This document shows, in pieces, positions 52,823-62,592 of a stretch of 64,000 nt of DNA (position 1 is the stretch's first letter; each line of letters starts with the position of its first letter). Below the pieces are notes generated by a model, which saw only the letters and a list, made by a program, of their open reading frames with translations, made no database searches and was not told the origin of the DNA. A program made the position numbers and the translations under genes. Source of the stretch: Pelagadaptatus aseana (GTDB taxonomy: Bacteria; Pseudomonadota; Gammaproteobacteria; Pseudomonadales; Cellvibrionaceae); contig BAABNI010000003.1 of the NCBI GenBank assembly GCA_040365065.1, positions 262,526-326,525 on the forward strand, in the 5' to 3' direction.

Positions 52823-54511
52823 ATGGATTGGCAACGTACCTTCTTCCTGGCAGCAATCGCTGTAGTCTCCGTCTTATTGATTAACGAGTGGGGGGATTTT
52901 CAGGATCGCAACCGCCCTGCTGTGTCACAGGAAACCACTCTGGCAAATCAAACCCTGCCAGTCGTTTCCGATAGCACTGTCTCTGAAGGTACAGCGGATA
53001 TTCCCGCGGCCACAGTTGGCAACGAACAGGCCATTGACCCGATATTAACAACAGGCAATCAGCAGCAGCTGATTTCCGTTAAAACCGACAGCCTTGAAGT
53101 ACTGATCGATACCCTTGGTGGCGATATCGTCAAAGTCGCTCTGCCCAAGCATCTGTCGAGTCTGGATACGCCAAACGATCCCTTTATCCTGCTCAACCGC
53201 ACGGAATACACCACCTATATTGCTCAAAGTGGTCTGATCGGTGCCAATGCCACCGATACCGCCGAAGGTCGTCCACAATTTGTGACCCAACAAGCCAGCT
53301 ATCAGATGGCCGAAGGGGAAGACAGCCTGAATGTCGATCTGCAATTCCAGCAAGGTGACGTGTCAATCACCAAACGTTTTGTCTTCACCCGTGGCGACAA
53401 TCTGGTGCAACTGCAGTACCTGATCGATAACCGCAGCGATAATAACTGGACCGCCGGCCTGTTTGGCCAGATTAAACGCGACAGCCACAATCCGGTTGAA
53501 ACCACCGCGCTGGGTATGCAGCCCTATCTGGGGGCAGCTTTGACCACCACCGAAGAAAATTACAAAAAATTGGATTTTGCCGATCTGGCCGATGAAGATC
53601 TGGTGCGCAAAGGCGGCTTCAAAACCGGTATTCAGGGTGGCTGGGTTGCCATGGTTCAGCACTATTTTCTGAGTGCCTGGATTCCCAACCAGGAAACCAT
53701 GAACAACTTCAGCCTGCGCAAAAGCCGTGGCGATATTTACCTGATGGGCTTTACCAGTCCGCAAGTCACGGTAGCGGCCAACTCACAGGGCGTTATCAGT
53801 GCCAGCTTTTATGCCGGACCGAAAGACATTTACCGGCTCGAAGAAATTTCCCCCTACCTTGACCTGACCGTAGATTATGGTTGGTTGTGGTGGGTAGCCA
53901 AGCCGCTGTTTCATGTACTGAACTTTATCTATGGTCTGCTGGGCAGCTGGGGCTGGTCGATTATCGCACTGACCATCCTGATCAAACTGGTGTTCTTCAA
54001 ACTGTCTGCCACCAGCTACCGCTCCATGGCCAAAATGCGCAAGTTCGCCCCTGAAATGCAGCGTATGAAAGATCTCTACGGAGATGATCGCCAGCGCATG
54101 CAACAGGAAATGATGAAGATGTACAAGAAAGAGAAGATCAACCCTCTGGGTGGCTGTCTTCCGATTCTGGTGCAGATGCCGGTGTTTATCGCCCTCTATT
54201 GGGTATTGATGGAAAGCGTTGAGCTGCGTCACACCCCATTCCTGGGCTGGATTGACGACCTGTCGGTGAAAGACCCACTGTTTATCCTGCCTTTGATCAT
54301 GGGCCTGACCATGTGGATTCAACAGAAGCTCAATCCAACACCACCGGATCCAACTCAGGCGCGCATTATGCAGATGATGCCGATCGTATTTACGTTTATG
54401 TTCCTGTGGTTCCCAGCTGGTCTGGTACTGTACTGGGTAGTCAACAACACCCTGTCCATCGCCCAGCAATATGTCATCACTCGCCAGATTGAGGCAGGCG
54501 AAAACGCTTAA
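52823..54511 (+). CDS. yidC: Membrane protein insertase YidC
   Basis: Inner membrane insertase and chaperone, 562 residues. It has an N-terminal membrane segment (WQRTFFLAAIAVVSVLLI), a large periplasmic beta-domain (about 60-340) and the conserved insertase core with five segments, including GWSIIALTILIKLVFF, GGCLPILVQMPVFIALYWVL (176 bases after) and WWVAKPLFHVLNFIYG. The charged hairpin with SMAKMRKFAPEMQRMKDLYG is present. mnmE begins 7 bp later. Confidence 0.97.
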   Translation: MDWQRTFFLAAIAVVSVLLINEWGDFQDRNRPAVSQETTLANQTLPVVSDSTVSEGTADIPAATVGNEQAIDPILTTGNQQQLISVKTDSLEVLIDTLGGDIVKVALPKHLSSLDTPNDPFILLNRTEYTTYIAQSGLIGANATDTAEGRPQFVTQQASYQMAEGEDSLNVDLQFQQGDVSITKRFVFTRGDNLVQLQYLIDNRSDNNWTAGLFGQIKRDSHNPVETTALGMQPYLGAALTTTEENYKKLDFADLADEDLVRKGGFKTGIQGGWVAMVQHYFLSAWIPNQETMNNFSLRKSRGDIYLMGFTSPQVTVAANSQGVISASFYAGPKDIYRLEEISPYLDLTVDYGWLWWVAKPLFHVLNFIYGLLGSWGWSIIALTILIKLVFFKLSATSYRSMAKMRKFAPEMQRMKDLYGDDRQRMQQEMMKMYKKEKINPLGGCLPILVQMPVFIALYWVLMESVELRHTPFLGWIDDLSVKDPLFILPLIMGLTMWIQQKLNPTPPDPTQARIMQMMPIVFTFMFLWFPAGLVLYWVVNNTLSIAQQYVITRQIEAGENA

Positions 54512-54518
54512 TCTGTTT

Positions 54519-55883
54519 ATGGTCTCATCTACCGACACCATTGCCGCCATAGCAACACCACCGGGTAAAGGTGGTGTCGGTATCATCCGCATCTCAGGGC
54601 CGAAGGCTCTGGGGATTGCCCAAGCTGTTTTACAGAAAACACCAGAGCCCCGGCTGGCTCACTATGGTGGTTTCTATGAATCGGACACTGAAGTGTTGGA
54701 TCAGGGCATTGCCCTGTTCTTTCCCGGCCCCAACTCGTTTACCGGCGAAGACGTTCTGGAATTGCAGGGGCATGGCGGCCCCATCATCCTCGATTGTCTG
54801 CTGAAACGGGTCATGGACCTGGGAGCGAGACTGGCCAATCCTGGAGAATTCTCCGAGCGCGCTTTTCTCAATGACAAAATGGATCTGACTCAGGCCGAGG
54901 CCATTGCGGATCTGATTGATGCCTCTTCAGAACAGGCAGCCCGCAACGCCATCCATTCATTGCAGGGCGCATTTTCCAGTCAGATTCACGACCTTGTGGA
55001 AGCTTTGATACAGCTGCGCATTTACGTGGAAGCGGCCATTGATTTCCCCGAAGAAGAGATCGATTTTCTAACCGATGGCAAGGTCGCCAACGACTTGCAG
55101 GTCATCATCGACCAAGTCGAGTCTGTTCGTCGTCAGGCCCGCCAGGGCACTCTGATCAGAGAGGGCATGCACGTGGTGATTGCCGGCAAACCCAATGCCG
55201 GAAAATCAAGCCTGCTCAATGCTCTGTCTGGCCGGGACAGCGCCATTGTCACCCACATTGAAGGCACTACGCGCGATGTTTTGCGCGAGCATATCCACAT
55301 CGATGGCATGCCACTGCACATCATCGATACCGCTGGTTTGCGCGAAAGCCCCGATGAGGTCGAACAAATTGGCATTGCTCGCGCCTGGGATGAAATTCAC
55401 AAAGCCGATCGGATTCTGATGGTGGTCGACTCCACCACCTCGGAAGGTAATGCCCCAGCCGATATTTGGCCTGAATTTGTAGCGGCCTTAAAAGACACCC
55501 GCCACCTGACACTGGTAAAAAACAAGTGCGATCTGTCCCAGCTTGCCATCGATCAGAGGGATGACTCCGATGTGCCAGTGATTACCCTGTCGGCCAAAAC
55601 CGGTGATGGGGTATCACAGCTCAAAGACCACCTGAAAACCTGTATGGGCTATACCGGAACCACCGAAGGCGGTTTTACCGCCCGTCGACGTCATCTGGAT
55701 GCGCTGGATAGAGCCTGTGACCTGCTATTGGTTGGTCAGCAACAACTGCAAACCTTGGCGGCCGGAGAATTGTTGGCAGAGGATCTGCGTCAAGCTCAAA
55801 ACTGCCTGAGTGAAATTACCGGAGAATTTACCCCGGATGCCCTACTGGGAAGAATTTTTTCCAGTTTCTGTATCGGAAAATAA
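54519..55883 (+). CDS. mnmE: tRNA modification GTPase MnmE (TrmE)
   Basis: With MnmG it builds 5-carboxymethylaminomethyl-uridine in tRNA anticodons. It has an N-terminal tetrahydrofolate domain (IAAIATPPGKGGVGIIRISG), a helical domain, an inserted G domain with GKPNAGKSSLLNAL, DTAGL and NKCD, and the C-terminal FCIGK with the essential cysteine. It has 454 residues, the same as E. coli. The ATG at 54519 is used because the earlier in-frame start lies inside yidC. Its partner gene mnmG lies 2.3 kb downstream. Confidence 0.97.
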   Translation: MVSSTDTIAAIATPPGKGGVGIIRISGPKALGIAQAVLQKTPEPRLAHYGGFYESDTEVLDQGIALFFPGPNSFTGEDVLELQGHGGPIILDCLLKRVMDLGARLANPGEFSERAFLNDKMDLTQAEAIADLIDASSEQAARNAIHSLQGAFSSQIHDLVEALIQLRIYVEAAIDFPEEEIDFLTDGKVANDLQVIIDQVESVRRQARQGTLIREGMHVVIAGKPNAGKSSLLNALSGRDSAIVTHIEGTTRDVLREHIHIDGMPLHIIDTAGLRESPDEVEQIGIARAWDEIHKADRILMVVDSTTSEGNAPADIWPEFVAALKDTRHLTLVKNKCDLSQLAIDQRDDSDVPVITLSAKTGDGVSQLKDHLKTCMGYTGTTEGGFTARRRHLDALDRACDLLLVGQQQLQTLAAGELLAEDLRQAQNCLSEITGEFTPDALLGRIFSSFCIGK

Positions 55884-55911
55884 TCCCGCTTGCGCCTCAC
55901 TGGATTGACCT

Positions 55912-56865
55912 TTACAGCAAGGTGACCGTGTTGCGCCCCTGCTTTTTAGACTCATAGAGAGCCTGATCGGTTTTTTCGAGCCAGGCTTTGTAATTGCCAT
56001 AGCTTTCGTTTAATTCGACAACCCCCAAACTGATGGTAAAGCGCACACGGTAGTCTTCGTGTTCAACCACTAGTTGTTCTATCGAGGCCCTCAGACGCTC
56101 CGCCAGTTTTACCGCACCATCGGCATCGGTTTCGGTCAAAATGATGCCGAACTCTTCGCCTCCATAGCGCCCGGCAATATCCAGATCCCTTACTTGACGG
56201 AGAACCTCCTCGGCCGTTTCGCGAATGACCGCATCCCCGGTTGGGTGACCATACTCATCGTTGACACGTTTAAAGTGATCGATATCGAACATGATCAGGC
56301 TGGTGGCGTTCTTATAGCGGGTGAAGCGGTTGAACTCCTGTTGCAGGTTCTTTTCCCAGTGCCCGCGATTGTAGAGACCGGTCAAAGCATCGGTCTGACT
56401 CAGTCTCTCCAGTGCCTGATTGGCATCCTGCAGAGCTAACTTACTGACCGCCGTATCAGTCACGTCATAGATCACCAGACAGATTTGCTCCACCTCTCCA
56501 TGGGAGTTCATGAGCGGCATGATGGTGCTGTTCTGGTACATGTGCTCTGAGGTACCGGTAATCGGGCGATAGTGTTTGAAGCGGAATAAATAGGGTCGCT
56601 GTTCCCAGGTAGTGAAGGCCGTATTGCGCAACACAAACACCGATTGCACTTTGCGCTTAAACCAGCTTTCAGGTAATTCGGGAAACAGTTCAAAAATATT
56701 CTGCCCCATAACCTCAGAGGGGGTTTTGGCACTGTGGTTTTGCATAAACCGGTTCCAGACCTGAATATTGAAATTCTGATCCATCACCACAAGCCCCACA
56801 TCGATTCCCTGAAGCGCATCCATCAGCCAATGGACATCTTCAAATACCTGCTTTTTATTGCTCAT
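55912..56865 (-). CDS. PAS-GGDEF diguanylate cyclase
   Basis: A 317-residue soluble cyclase. An N-terminal PAS domain (about 10-140; GIDVGLVVMDQNFNIQVWN, then PAC-like VEQICLVIYDVT) is followed by a complete GGDEF domain: DALTGLYNRGHW, FDIDHFKRVNDEYGH, and GRYGGEEFG with GGEEF at 235-239. The RxxD inhibitory site (RDLD, 226-229) is present, so product feedback is expected. It should make c-di-GMP. It is 52 bp downstream of the CheC-like gene in the same direction, so the two are probably one operon, and it converges on mnmE. Confidence 0.94.
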   Translation of the reverse strand: MSNKKQVFEDVHWLMDALQGIDVGLVVMDQNFNIQVWNRFMQNHSAKTPSEVMGQNIFELFPELPESWFKRKVQSVFVLRNTAFTTWEQRPYLFRFKHYRPITGTSEHMYQNSTIMPLMNSHGEVEQICLVIYDVTDTAVSKLALQDANQALERLSQTDALTGLYNRGHWEKNLQQEFNRFTRYKNATSLIMFDIDHFKRVNDEYGHPTGDAVIRETAEEVLRQVRDLDIAGRYGGEEFGIILTETDADGAVKLAERLRASIEQLVVEHEDYRVRFTISLGVVELNESYGNYKAWLEKTDQALYESKKQGRNTVTLL

Positions 56866-56917
56866 GGAGTTGCCTGGTTACATTGATTGATAGAAATAGG
56901 GTTGAATTAAAGAGTGG

Positions 56918-57529
56918 CTAATCCAACAGAATATCGAGCTTCTTTAATAACTGATCGATGGAGTCTTCAGCCATGACCAACAGCAGATCACAATTGACGT
57001 CGCGGTTTTCGATTTTGTAATTAATCTCGACCACCAGTGCCTGCTTCCAGGACAGGGCATTGTTCTGAAGCAGATCCGTAATTCGACAATGCTGCCCCAG
57101 TAACATGGGAGGGCCGAAGCTGAAATCGCAATCCAGTTGCTCCGCGATTCCTTTAAGGCAGGCTCCGTTCAATACGTTGGCAGTGTCCATCAGCAACTCA
57201 TACTCGGCCTGAGTGTCGATTTCACCCTCGTAATTCAATAGGTCCGCCAGATCGCTGAAGCTGGCATCATTGAATATCAGCATGGCCTCGCCGGAGATAC
57301 CGCCGCCAATAAAGCCCTGACATACACCGGATACGGAATTGGAATCTTCAAGCGATTGCAGCGCCATCACAATGTCGGTCGGCGCCAGCACTTCAACGTG
57401 AGGAATGGGCAAGATAACAAAAGCATCGAGCAACCTGGCCAGATTATCTGCAGCCTGGCCCATTGCGATATTGGTTACCTCTTGCAGGCAATCCCTTTGA
57501 TCTTCGGTAATTAAAGCCACTTCACCCAT
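56918..57529 (-). CDS. CheC-like protein (chemotaxis phosphatase family)
   Basis: A 203-residue protein of the CheC/CheX/FliY type, which dephosphorylates CheY-P. The catalytic pattern D-x3-E-x2-N-x22-P is met in the first half: D13, E17, N20, P43 (DCLQEVTNIAMGQAADNLA). In the second half the equivalent ELLMDTANVLNG has E and D where D/S and E are expected, so that site may be weakened. GFIGGGISGEAMLIF resembles the family core. No CheY is encoded nearby, so the target could be a receiver domain elsewhere. It precedes the diguanylate cyclase gene. Confidence 0.85.
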   Translation of the reverse strand: MGEVALITEDQRDCLQEVTNIAMGQAADNLARLLDAFVILPIPHVEVLAPTDIVMALQSLEDSNSVSGVCQGFIGGGISGEAMLIFNDASFSDLADLLNYEGEIDTQAEYELLMDTANVLNGACLKGIAEQLDCDFSFGPPMLLGQHCRITDLLQNNALSWKQALVVEINYKIENRDVNCDLLLVMAEDSIDQLLKKLDILLD

Positions 57530-57659
57530 GGGCAGACATCTGATTCTTTAATTCGGATTATTGTTATTAGTGGTTATTGCCCTGTACATCATCTTCAAAA
57601 AAGACACTTCGGGGCAGCGCGCAAGTATAGGCTATTTGTAACCGCTGGAATAGGACGAA

Positions 57660-58090
57660 AAACGGGATGTGGATAAGAATCCACCTAACTTACATAGGTT
57701 ATCCACAATTACTCACAGGTTTATCCCCTAACTTAATGAAAAATATAGCTTTTTGATGGTTTTATTAAAGTTAAAAGACAAACCTGTGAAAAAAATTTGG
57801 TGAAACAGACCAATAAGCTCTGCATTAAATTGGGGATAAATGGCCGATTCATTTTGCCTGTGGGAAAGTCGCTGTTTCATACACAGAAAAATACCGTGGA
57901 ATTACCAGATTTTACCGCTTTGATACCGAGTTTTTCATTGACCTAACCATATGATTTTATTGAATAATATTGGCTTATACACAGATATCTAACGCACTAT
58001 ATATAATAACTACAATAATCCTATATATATTCATATATATCTTTTCTATTTCATTATTTATAAATAATAGAAATTCTTTCGATTAAATTT
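57660..58090. other. oriC: Probable oriC: DnaA boxes and AT-rich unwinding region upstream of mnmG
   Basis: Boxes are TGTGGATAA at 57668-57676 (minus), TTATCCACA at 57699-57707 (plus), TTATCCCCT at 57721 (weak), TTATCCCCA on the minus strand at 57831-57839 (one mismatch) and TTATACACA at 57975-57983 (plus). From about 57945 to 58090 the sequence is almost pure A/T with ATATAT runs, fitting a DNA unwinding element. mnmG-side origins are known from E. coli. No coding frame is credible here. Confidence 0.75.
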
Positions 58091-58118
58091 TGATCAAAGC
58101 CAATGACCAACATATAAT
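58090..58118 (+). promoter_or_regulatory. Sigma-70 promoter for mnmG
   Basis: TTGATC, 17 bases, then TATAAT. The leader would be about 36 bases. It lies at the edge of the AT-rich region, so transcription from it could affect origin opening, as proposed for gidA in E. coli. Confidence 0.7.
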
Positions 58119-58160
58119 GTGCGCCCTTTTTTTATTTGGCCCGATCATCGAGAGAGTTTT

Positions 58161-60050
58161 ATGGATTACCCCAAGCGTTATGACGTAATAGTGATAGGCG
58201 GTGGTCACGCTGGTACTGAAGCCTGTCTGGCAGCTGCCCGGATGGGATGTCAAACACTGTTGTTGACGCATAACATAGAAACCCTGGGCCAAATGTCCTG
58301 TAACCCGGCCATTGGTGGCATTGGCAAAAGTCATCTGGTTAAGGAAATCGACGCTCTGGGTGGGGCCATGGCGTTGGCGACCGATAAAGGCGGGATCCAG
58401 TTTCGGGTATTGAACTCACGCAAGGGGCCAGCAGTAAGGGCAACTCGGGCTCAGGCCGATCGGGCCCTGTATAAGGCCGCCATTCGCGACATTCTGGAAA
58501 ATCAGCCCAATCTGGATATTTTTCAACAGGCAGCTGATGACCTGATTGTTGAGGGTGATCGCGTAGCAGGGGTTGTCACCCAGATGGGGGTAAAGTTTTA
58601 CGCCCCGACCGTTGTGCTTACTGTTGGTACTTTTCTGGGTGGAGTGATCCACATCGGCCTGGATAACCACTCCGGTGGTCGGGCAGGCGACCCACCATCT
58701 ATTGCTCTGGCACACCGTCTGCGGGAATTGCCGTTGCGGGTTGATCGACTGAAAACCGGAACCCCCCCCCGAATCGATGCCCGCAGTGTCAATTTTGCGG
58801 GGCTGGAGGAGCAGTATGGCGATACTCCCACTCCGGTGATGTCCTACATGGGCTCCAGAGCCGATCATCCTCGCCAGGTGTGTTGCTGGATTACTCACAC
58901 CAACCAGAATACCCACGACATCATTATGGGGGGGCTGGATCGCTCTCCGATGTACACTGGAGTGATCGAAGGTGTTGGTCCGCGTTACTGCCCTTCCATT
59001 GAGGACAAGGTGCATCGCTTTGCCGACAAGGATTCCCATCAGGTCTTTATCGAGCCCGAGGGGCTGAACACCCATGAGCTCTACCCCAATGGCATTTCCA
59101 CCAGTCTGCCTTTTGATGTGCAGTTAAATCTGGTGCACTCAATCAAAGGTTTTGAAAATGCCCATATCACTCGTCCCGGCTATGCCATTGAGTACGATTT
59201 CTTTAATCCGCAGGATTTGCAGTACAACCTGGAAAACAAGTGTATAGAGGGGTTGTTTTTTGCTGGCCAGATCAATGGCACCACCGGTTACGAAGAAGCC
59301 GGTGCTCAGGGCCTGCTGGCCGGTGCCAATGCCGCACTCCGCGCCAAGGGGCAAGACAGCTGGTGCCCGCGTCGGGATGAGGCCTATATCGGTGTGCTGG
59401 TGGATGACCTGATTACCATGGGCACCCGTGAGCCCTACCGCATGTTTACCAGTCGCGCCGAATATCGTTTGTTGTTGCGAGAGGATAATGCCGACCTGCG
59501 CCTGACCGAAAAGGGGCGCGAACTGGGGTTGGTGGGCGATGCCCGCTGGCAGGCGTTCTGTGACAAACGCGAGGCCATTGCCCTTGAACAGCAGCGACTC
59601 AAAGAAACCTGGATTCAGGCTGGCAGCGCTGAAGCGGAACAACTCAAAGACAAATTAAAGTCCCCCCTGACTCGAGAATTCAGTTTGCATGACCTGTTAA
59701 AGCGTCCGGAGCTGGGGTATGACGACGTCGCATCACTCAAGGGCGACCTAGAGATTGACGAGCAGGTGCGTGAACAGGTTGAAATTGAGACCAAATACGC
59801 CGGTTATATCGACCGTCAACAGGATGATATCAATCGCCTGAAACAACATGAAAATACCGCTATACCGGAAAATTTCGATTACCAGAGTGTCGAAGGCCTC
59901 TCTAATGAAGTGAAACAGAAGTTGATGGAAGCCAAACCTGTTACGCTGGCTCGGGCCTCGAGAATACCAGGGGTTACCCAGGCCGCCGTTTCCCTGTTGT
60001 TAATCTATCTGAAAAAACACGGCTTGCTGAAAAAGAGCGTGGCATCCTGA
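58161..60050 (+). CDS. mnmG: tRNA uridine 5-carboxymethylaminomethyl modification enzyme MnmG (GidA)
   Basis: FAD-dependent partner of MnmE, 629 residues like E. coli. It has the FAD site VIVIGGGHAGTEAC, the family motif NPAIGGIGKSHLVKEIDALG in two parts (residues 50-69), and FAGQINGTTGYEEAGAQGL. A helical C-terminus follows. GAGAGAG precedes the ATG. Its last base overlaps the rsmG start. Confidence 0.98.
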   Translation: MDYPKRYDVIVIGGGHAGTEACLAAARMGCQTLLLTHNIETLGQMSCNPAIGGIGKSHLVKEIDALGGAMALATDKGGIQFRVLNSRKGPAVRATRAQADRALYKAAIRDILENQPNLDIFQQAADDLIVEGDRVAGVVTQMGVKFYAPTVVLTVGTFLGGVIHIGLDNHSGGRAGDPPSIALAHRLRELPLRVDRLKTGTPPRIDARSVNFAGLEEQYGDTPTPVMSYMGSRADHPRQVCCWITHTNQNTHDIIMGGLDRSPMYTGVIEGVGPRYCPSIEDKVHRFADKDSHQVFIEPEGLNTHELYPNGISTSLPFDVQLNLVHSIKGFENAHITRPGYAIEYDFFNPQDLQYNLENKCIEGLFFAGQINGTTGYEEAGAQGLLAGANAALRAKGQDSWCPRRDEAYIGVLVDDLITMGTREPYRMFTSRAEYRLLLREDNADLRLTEKGRELGLVGDARWQAFCDKREAIALEQQRLKETWIQAGSAEAEQLKDKLKSPLTREFSLHDLLKRPELGYDDVASLKGDLEIDEQVREQVEIETKYAGYIDRQQDDINRLKQHENTAIPENFDYQSVEGLSNEVKQKLMEAKPVTLARASRIPGVTQAAVSLLLIYLKKHGLLKKSVAS

Positions 60051-60685
60051 TGATGACAGCGGATCAGTTGCAACAAAAATTGCTGCAGGGTGCCTTACAG
60101 CAGGGGATTTCCGTATCGCAACAGCAGGCCGAGCAATTAGTGGCCTACTTATTGCTGTTTGAAAAGTGGAACAAGGCCTACAACCTGTCGGCAGTGCGCG
60201 ATATCGAGCAGATGCTGTCACGACACATACTCGACAGTTTGAGTGTGGTGCCCTATATCGATGCGGATAATTACATCGATGTTGGAACCGGGGGCGGATT
60301 GCCTGGCATTCCTCTGGCCATTATGTTCCCTGAAAAGACATTTACCCTGCTCGACAGCAACGGCAAGAAGTCCCGTTTTCAATTTCAGGCTGTGACTGAA
60401 TTGAATCTGACCAATGTCTCGGTGCACAACGGTCGGGTGGAACAGTATCAGCCACCCGAGTTGTTTGATGGTGTGATCAGCCGGGCGTTTGCAAGTCTGA
60501 AAGATATGACCGATGGCTGCCACCACCTGTTGAAATCGGGTGGTAACTTCCTCGCCATGAAGGGTATTTACCCGCAAGACGAGTTGAGTGAATTGGCAAA
60601 AAACTATAAGGTTTCTGCCTCTTACCCACTACAGGTTTCCGGTGAAGAAGGCGAGCGGCACCTGTTGATCATTGCGGCAGAATAA
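60050..60685 (+). CDS. rsmG: 16S rRNA guanine-527 N7-methyltransferase
   Basis: A 211-residue SAM-dependent methyltransferase. DVGTGGGLPGIPLAIMFP is the SAM loop, LLDSNGKKSRFQ follows, and SRAFASL closes the site. KWNKAYNLSAVRD is typical of the N-terminus. It overlaps mnmG by one base and precedes parA, the standard order. Confidence 0.97.
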   Translation: MMTADQLQQKLLQGALQQGISVSQQQAEQLVAYLLLFEKWNKAYNLSAVRDIEQMLSRHILDSLSVVPYIDADNYIDVGTGGGLPGIPLAIMFPEKTFTLLDSNGKKSRFQFQAVTELNLTNVSVHNGRVEQYQPPELFDGVISRAFASLKDMTDGCHHLLKSGGNFLAMKGIYPQDELSELAKNYKVSASYPLQVSGEEGERHLLIIAAE

Positions 60686-60705
60686 TAATCTGCAAGGACA
60701 GAACA

Positions 60706-61509
60706 TTGACCAGAATTTTTGCGGTAACCAACCAGAAAGGCGGTGTTGGCAAGACCACCACCTGTGTGAATCTGGCCGCGTCCCTGGTGGCAACCAAGAA
60801 GAAAGTGTTGCTGGTGGATCTTGATCCTCAGGGCAATGCCACCATGGGTAGTGGTATTGATAAGAACGATGTTGATATCACTGTATATGAGGTTTTGGTC
60901 GGCGCCTGCAAAGCCGAGGATGCGATCATTGAATCGCCCAGTGGCAAGTTTCAGGTTCTGCCCTCCAACAGCGACCTGACTGCCGCTGAAGTGGAAATGC
61001 TCAGTCTGGACAGCAAGGATCAGCGTCTCAAGATTGCGCTGGAAGGTATTCGTGATCAGTTCGATTACATCATTATTGACTGCCCTCCATCGCTCAATAT
61101 GCTGACACTCAATGCTTTGGCAGCCTGTAATGGCGTATTGATTCCCATGCAGTGTGAATACTACGCCCTGGAGGGGCTGTCAGCCCTGCTCAATACCATC
61201 AACCAGATTCAACAGACGGTTAATCCGCAGCTGATTGTCGAGGGTATTTTACGCACCATGTACGACCCACGCAGCAGCCTCACCAAAGACGTCAGTGCTC
61301 AATTGATGGAATATTTTGGTGACCAGCTATATCGCACCTGCATCCCTCGCAATATTCGCCTAGCAGAGGCGCCGAGTTTCGGTCAGCCAGCCCTGATTTA
61401 TGATCGCCAATCCAGAGGTGCTGTTGCCTATCTGGCGCTGGCCGGTGAAATGTTGCGGCGTCATGAGAGCGGTGCGACTACCAACGAAGCATTACAAGAA
61501 GAAGCTTAA
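60706..61509 (+). CDS. parA: Chromosome partitioning ATPase ParA (Soj)
   Basis: A deviant Walker ATPase that drives origin segregation. It has KGGVGKTTTCVNLAAS (lysine signature), DLDPQGNAT, and DCPPSLNMLTLNAL. It has 267 residues and no N-terminal helix-turn-helix, so it is the short chromosomal form. The start is TTG with AAGGA upstream. It is paired with parB, while its parS sites lie 12-14 kb away in recF. Confidence 0.97.
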   Translation: MTRIFAVTNQKGGVGKTTTCVNLAASLVATKKKVLLVDLDPQGNATMGSGIDKNDVDITVYEVLVGACKAEDAIIESPSGKFQVLPSNSDLTAAEVEMLSLDSKDQRLKIALEGIRDQFDYIIIDCPPSLNMLTLNALAACNGVLIPMQCEYYALEGLSALLNTINQIQQTVNPQLIVEGILRTMYDPRSSLTKDVSAQLMEYFGDQLYRTCIPRNIRLAEAPSFGQPALIYDRQSRGAVAYLALAGEMLRRHESGATTNEALQEEA

Positions 61510-61540
61510 ATCGAGCGACACAGTTAAGGTACAGACAGAG

Positions 61541-62461
61541 ATGGCATCGAAGAAGAAAGGATTAGGGCGTGGCCTGGAGGCGTTGTTGGGTGGTGCTGCG
61601 GTGACCCCATCGGCGTCAGAGGTTGGAGTTTCAGCCGCAACAAGCAATGAAGCAGCCCAGACTGACGTACTCGATGGCAAGTTGGCGGAATTACCCATAG
61701 AGTTTCTGCAGCGCGGCAAATACCAGCCGCGTCGTGATATGCACCCCGAAGCACTGGAGGAACTGGCTGAATCCATTAAGGCTCAGGGTGTTATGCAACC
61801 CATTGTCGTGCGCCCTATTGGCACCGACAAATACGAAATTATCGCCGGTGAACGCCGCTGGCGGGCCTCGCAATTGGCCAGTCTGGAAAAAATCCCCTGT
61901 GTGATCCGCGAAGTGGCGGACGAAGCCGCTATTGCCATGGCGCTGATTGAAAACATTCAGCGGGAAGATCTAAATCCCATGGAAGAGGCCATGGCCCTCA
62001 AGTGCCTACAGGATGAATTTGAGCTGACTCACCAGGAAGTGGCTCAGGCTGTCGGCAAATCGCGCACTACGGTAACCAATTTGTTGCGACTCATTTCCCT
62101 GACCGATGATGTCAAAAAGATGCTGGAGCATGGCGATCTGGAAATGGGGCATGCCCGATCCCTGCTGTCACTGGATGCCAGTGATCAGCGGGAAGTGGCG
62201 CGTCAGGTGGTGGCCAAAGGTTTATCGGTACGCCAGACCGAGGCATTGGTTCGCAAGATTCAGCAAGGCGATACCAAGTCCGAGAAGCCGTCCCAGCAAG
62301 CCAATTCGGATATTGAGAAGCTCGAGACTGGCCTGTCGGAAAAAGTGGGTGTTCCTGTCCACATCAATCATGGCGCCAAGGGTAAGGGCAAACTAACCTT
62401 CAGTTACAATAATCTGGATGAACTGGATGGGATCCTCGCCCATCTTGGCTATGAATCCTGA
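61541..62461 (+). CDS. parB: Chromosome partitioning protein ParB (Spo0J)
   Basis: A parS-binding CTP-dependent clamp, 306 residues. It has KKKGLGRGLEALLG at the N-terminus (ParA contact), the GERRWRAS box and ENIQREDLNPMEEA of the nucleotide-binding part, the helix-turn-helix QEVAQAVGKSRTTVTNLLRL, and a C-terminal dimer domain. The ATG at 61541 is chosen over an earlier frame inside parA. The binding sites at 47764, 47802 and 48435 fit this type of ParB. Confidence 0.97.
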   Translation: MASKKKGLGRGLEALLGGAAVTPSASEVGVSAATSNEAAQTDVLDGKLAELPIEFLQRGKYQPRRDMHPEALEELAESIKAQGVMQPIVVRPIGTDKYEIIAGERRWRASQLASLEKIPCVIREVADEAAIAMALIENIQREDLNPMEEAMALKCLQDEFELTHQEVAQAVGKSRTTVTNLLRLISLTDDVKKMLEHGDLEMGHARSLLSLDASDQREVARQVVAKGLSVRQTEALVRKIQQGDTKSEKPSQQANSDIEKLETGLSEKVGVPVHINHGAKGKGKLTFSYNNLDELDGILAHLGYES

Positions 62462-62563
62462 TTTTTGATTTAAGTAGATCATTCCCGGGACGCCAGCTCT
62501 GGTGTCTCTGTGCGTCAATATGGTGCTTTAGTCTATAACTTCAGCCTTTTCTGGTGCTTTTTG

Positions 62564-62592
62564 TTGATAGCCAGCAACCTTACCTCTATAAT
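62564..62592 (+). promoter_or_regulatory. Strong sigma-70 promoter for the ATP synthase operon
   Basis: TTGATA, 17 bases, then TATAAT, in the 247-bp gap after parB. The leader to atpI would be about 110 bases. No other gene lies in this gap. Confidence 0.75.
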
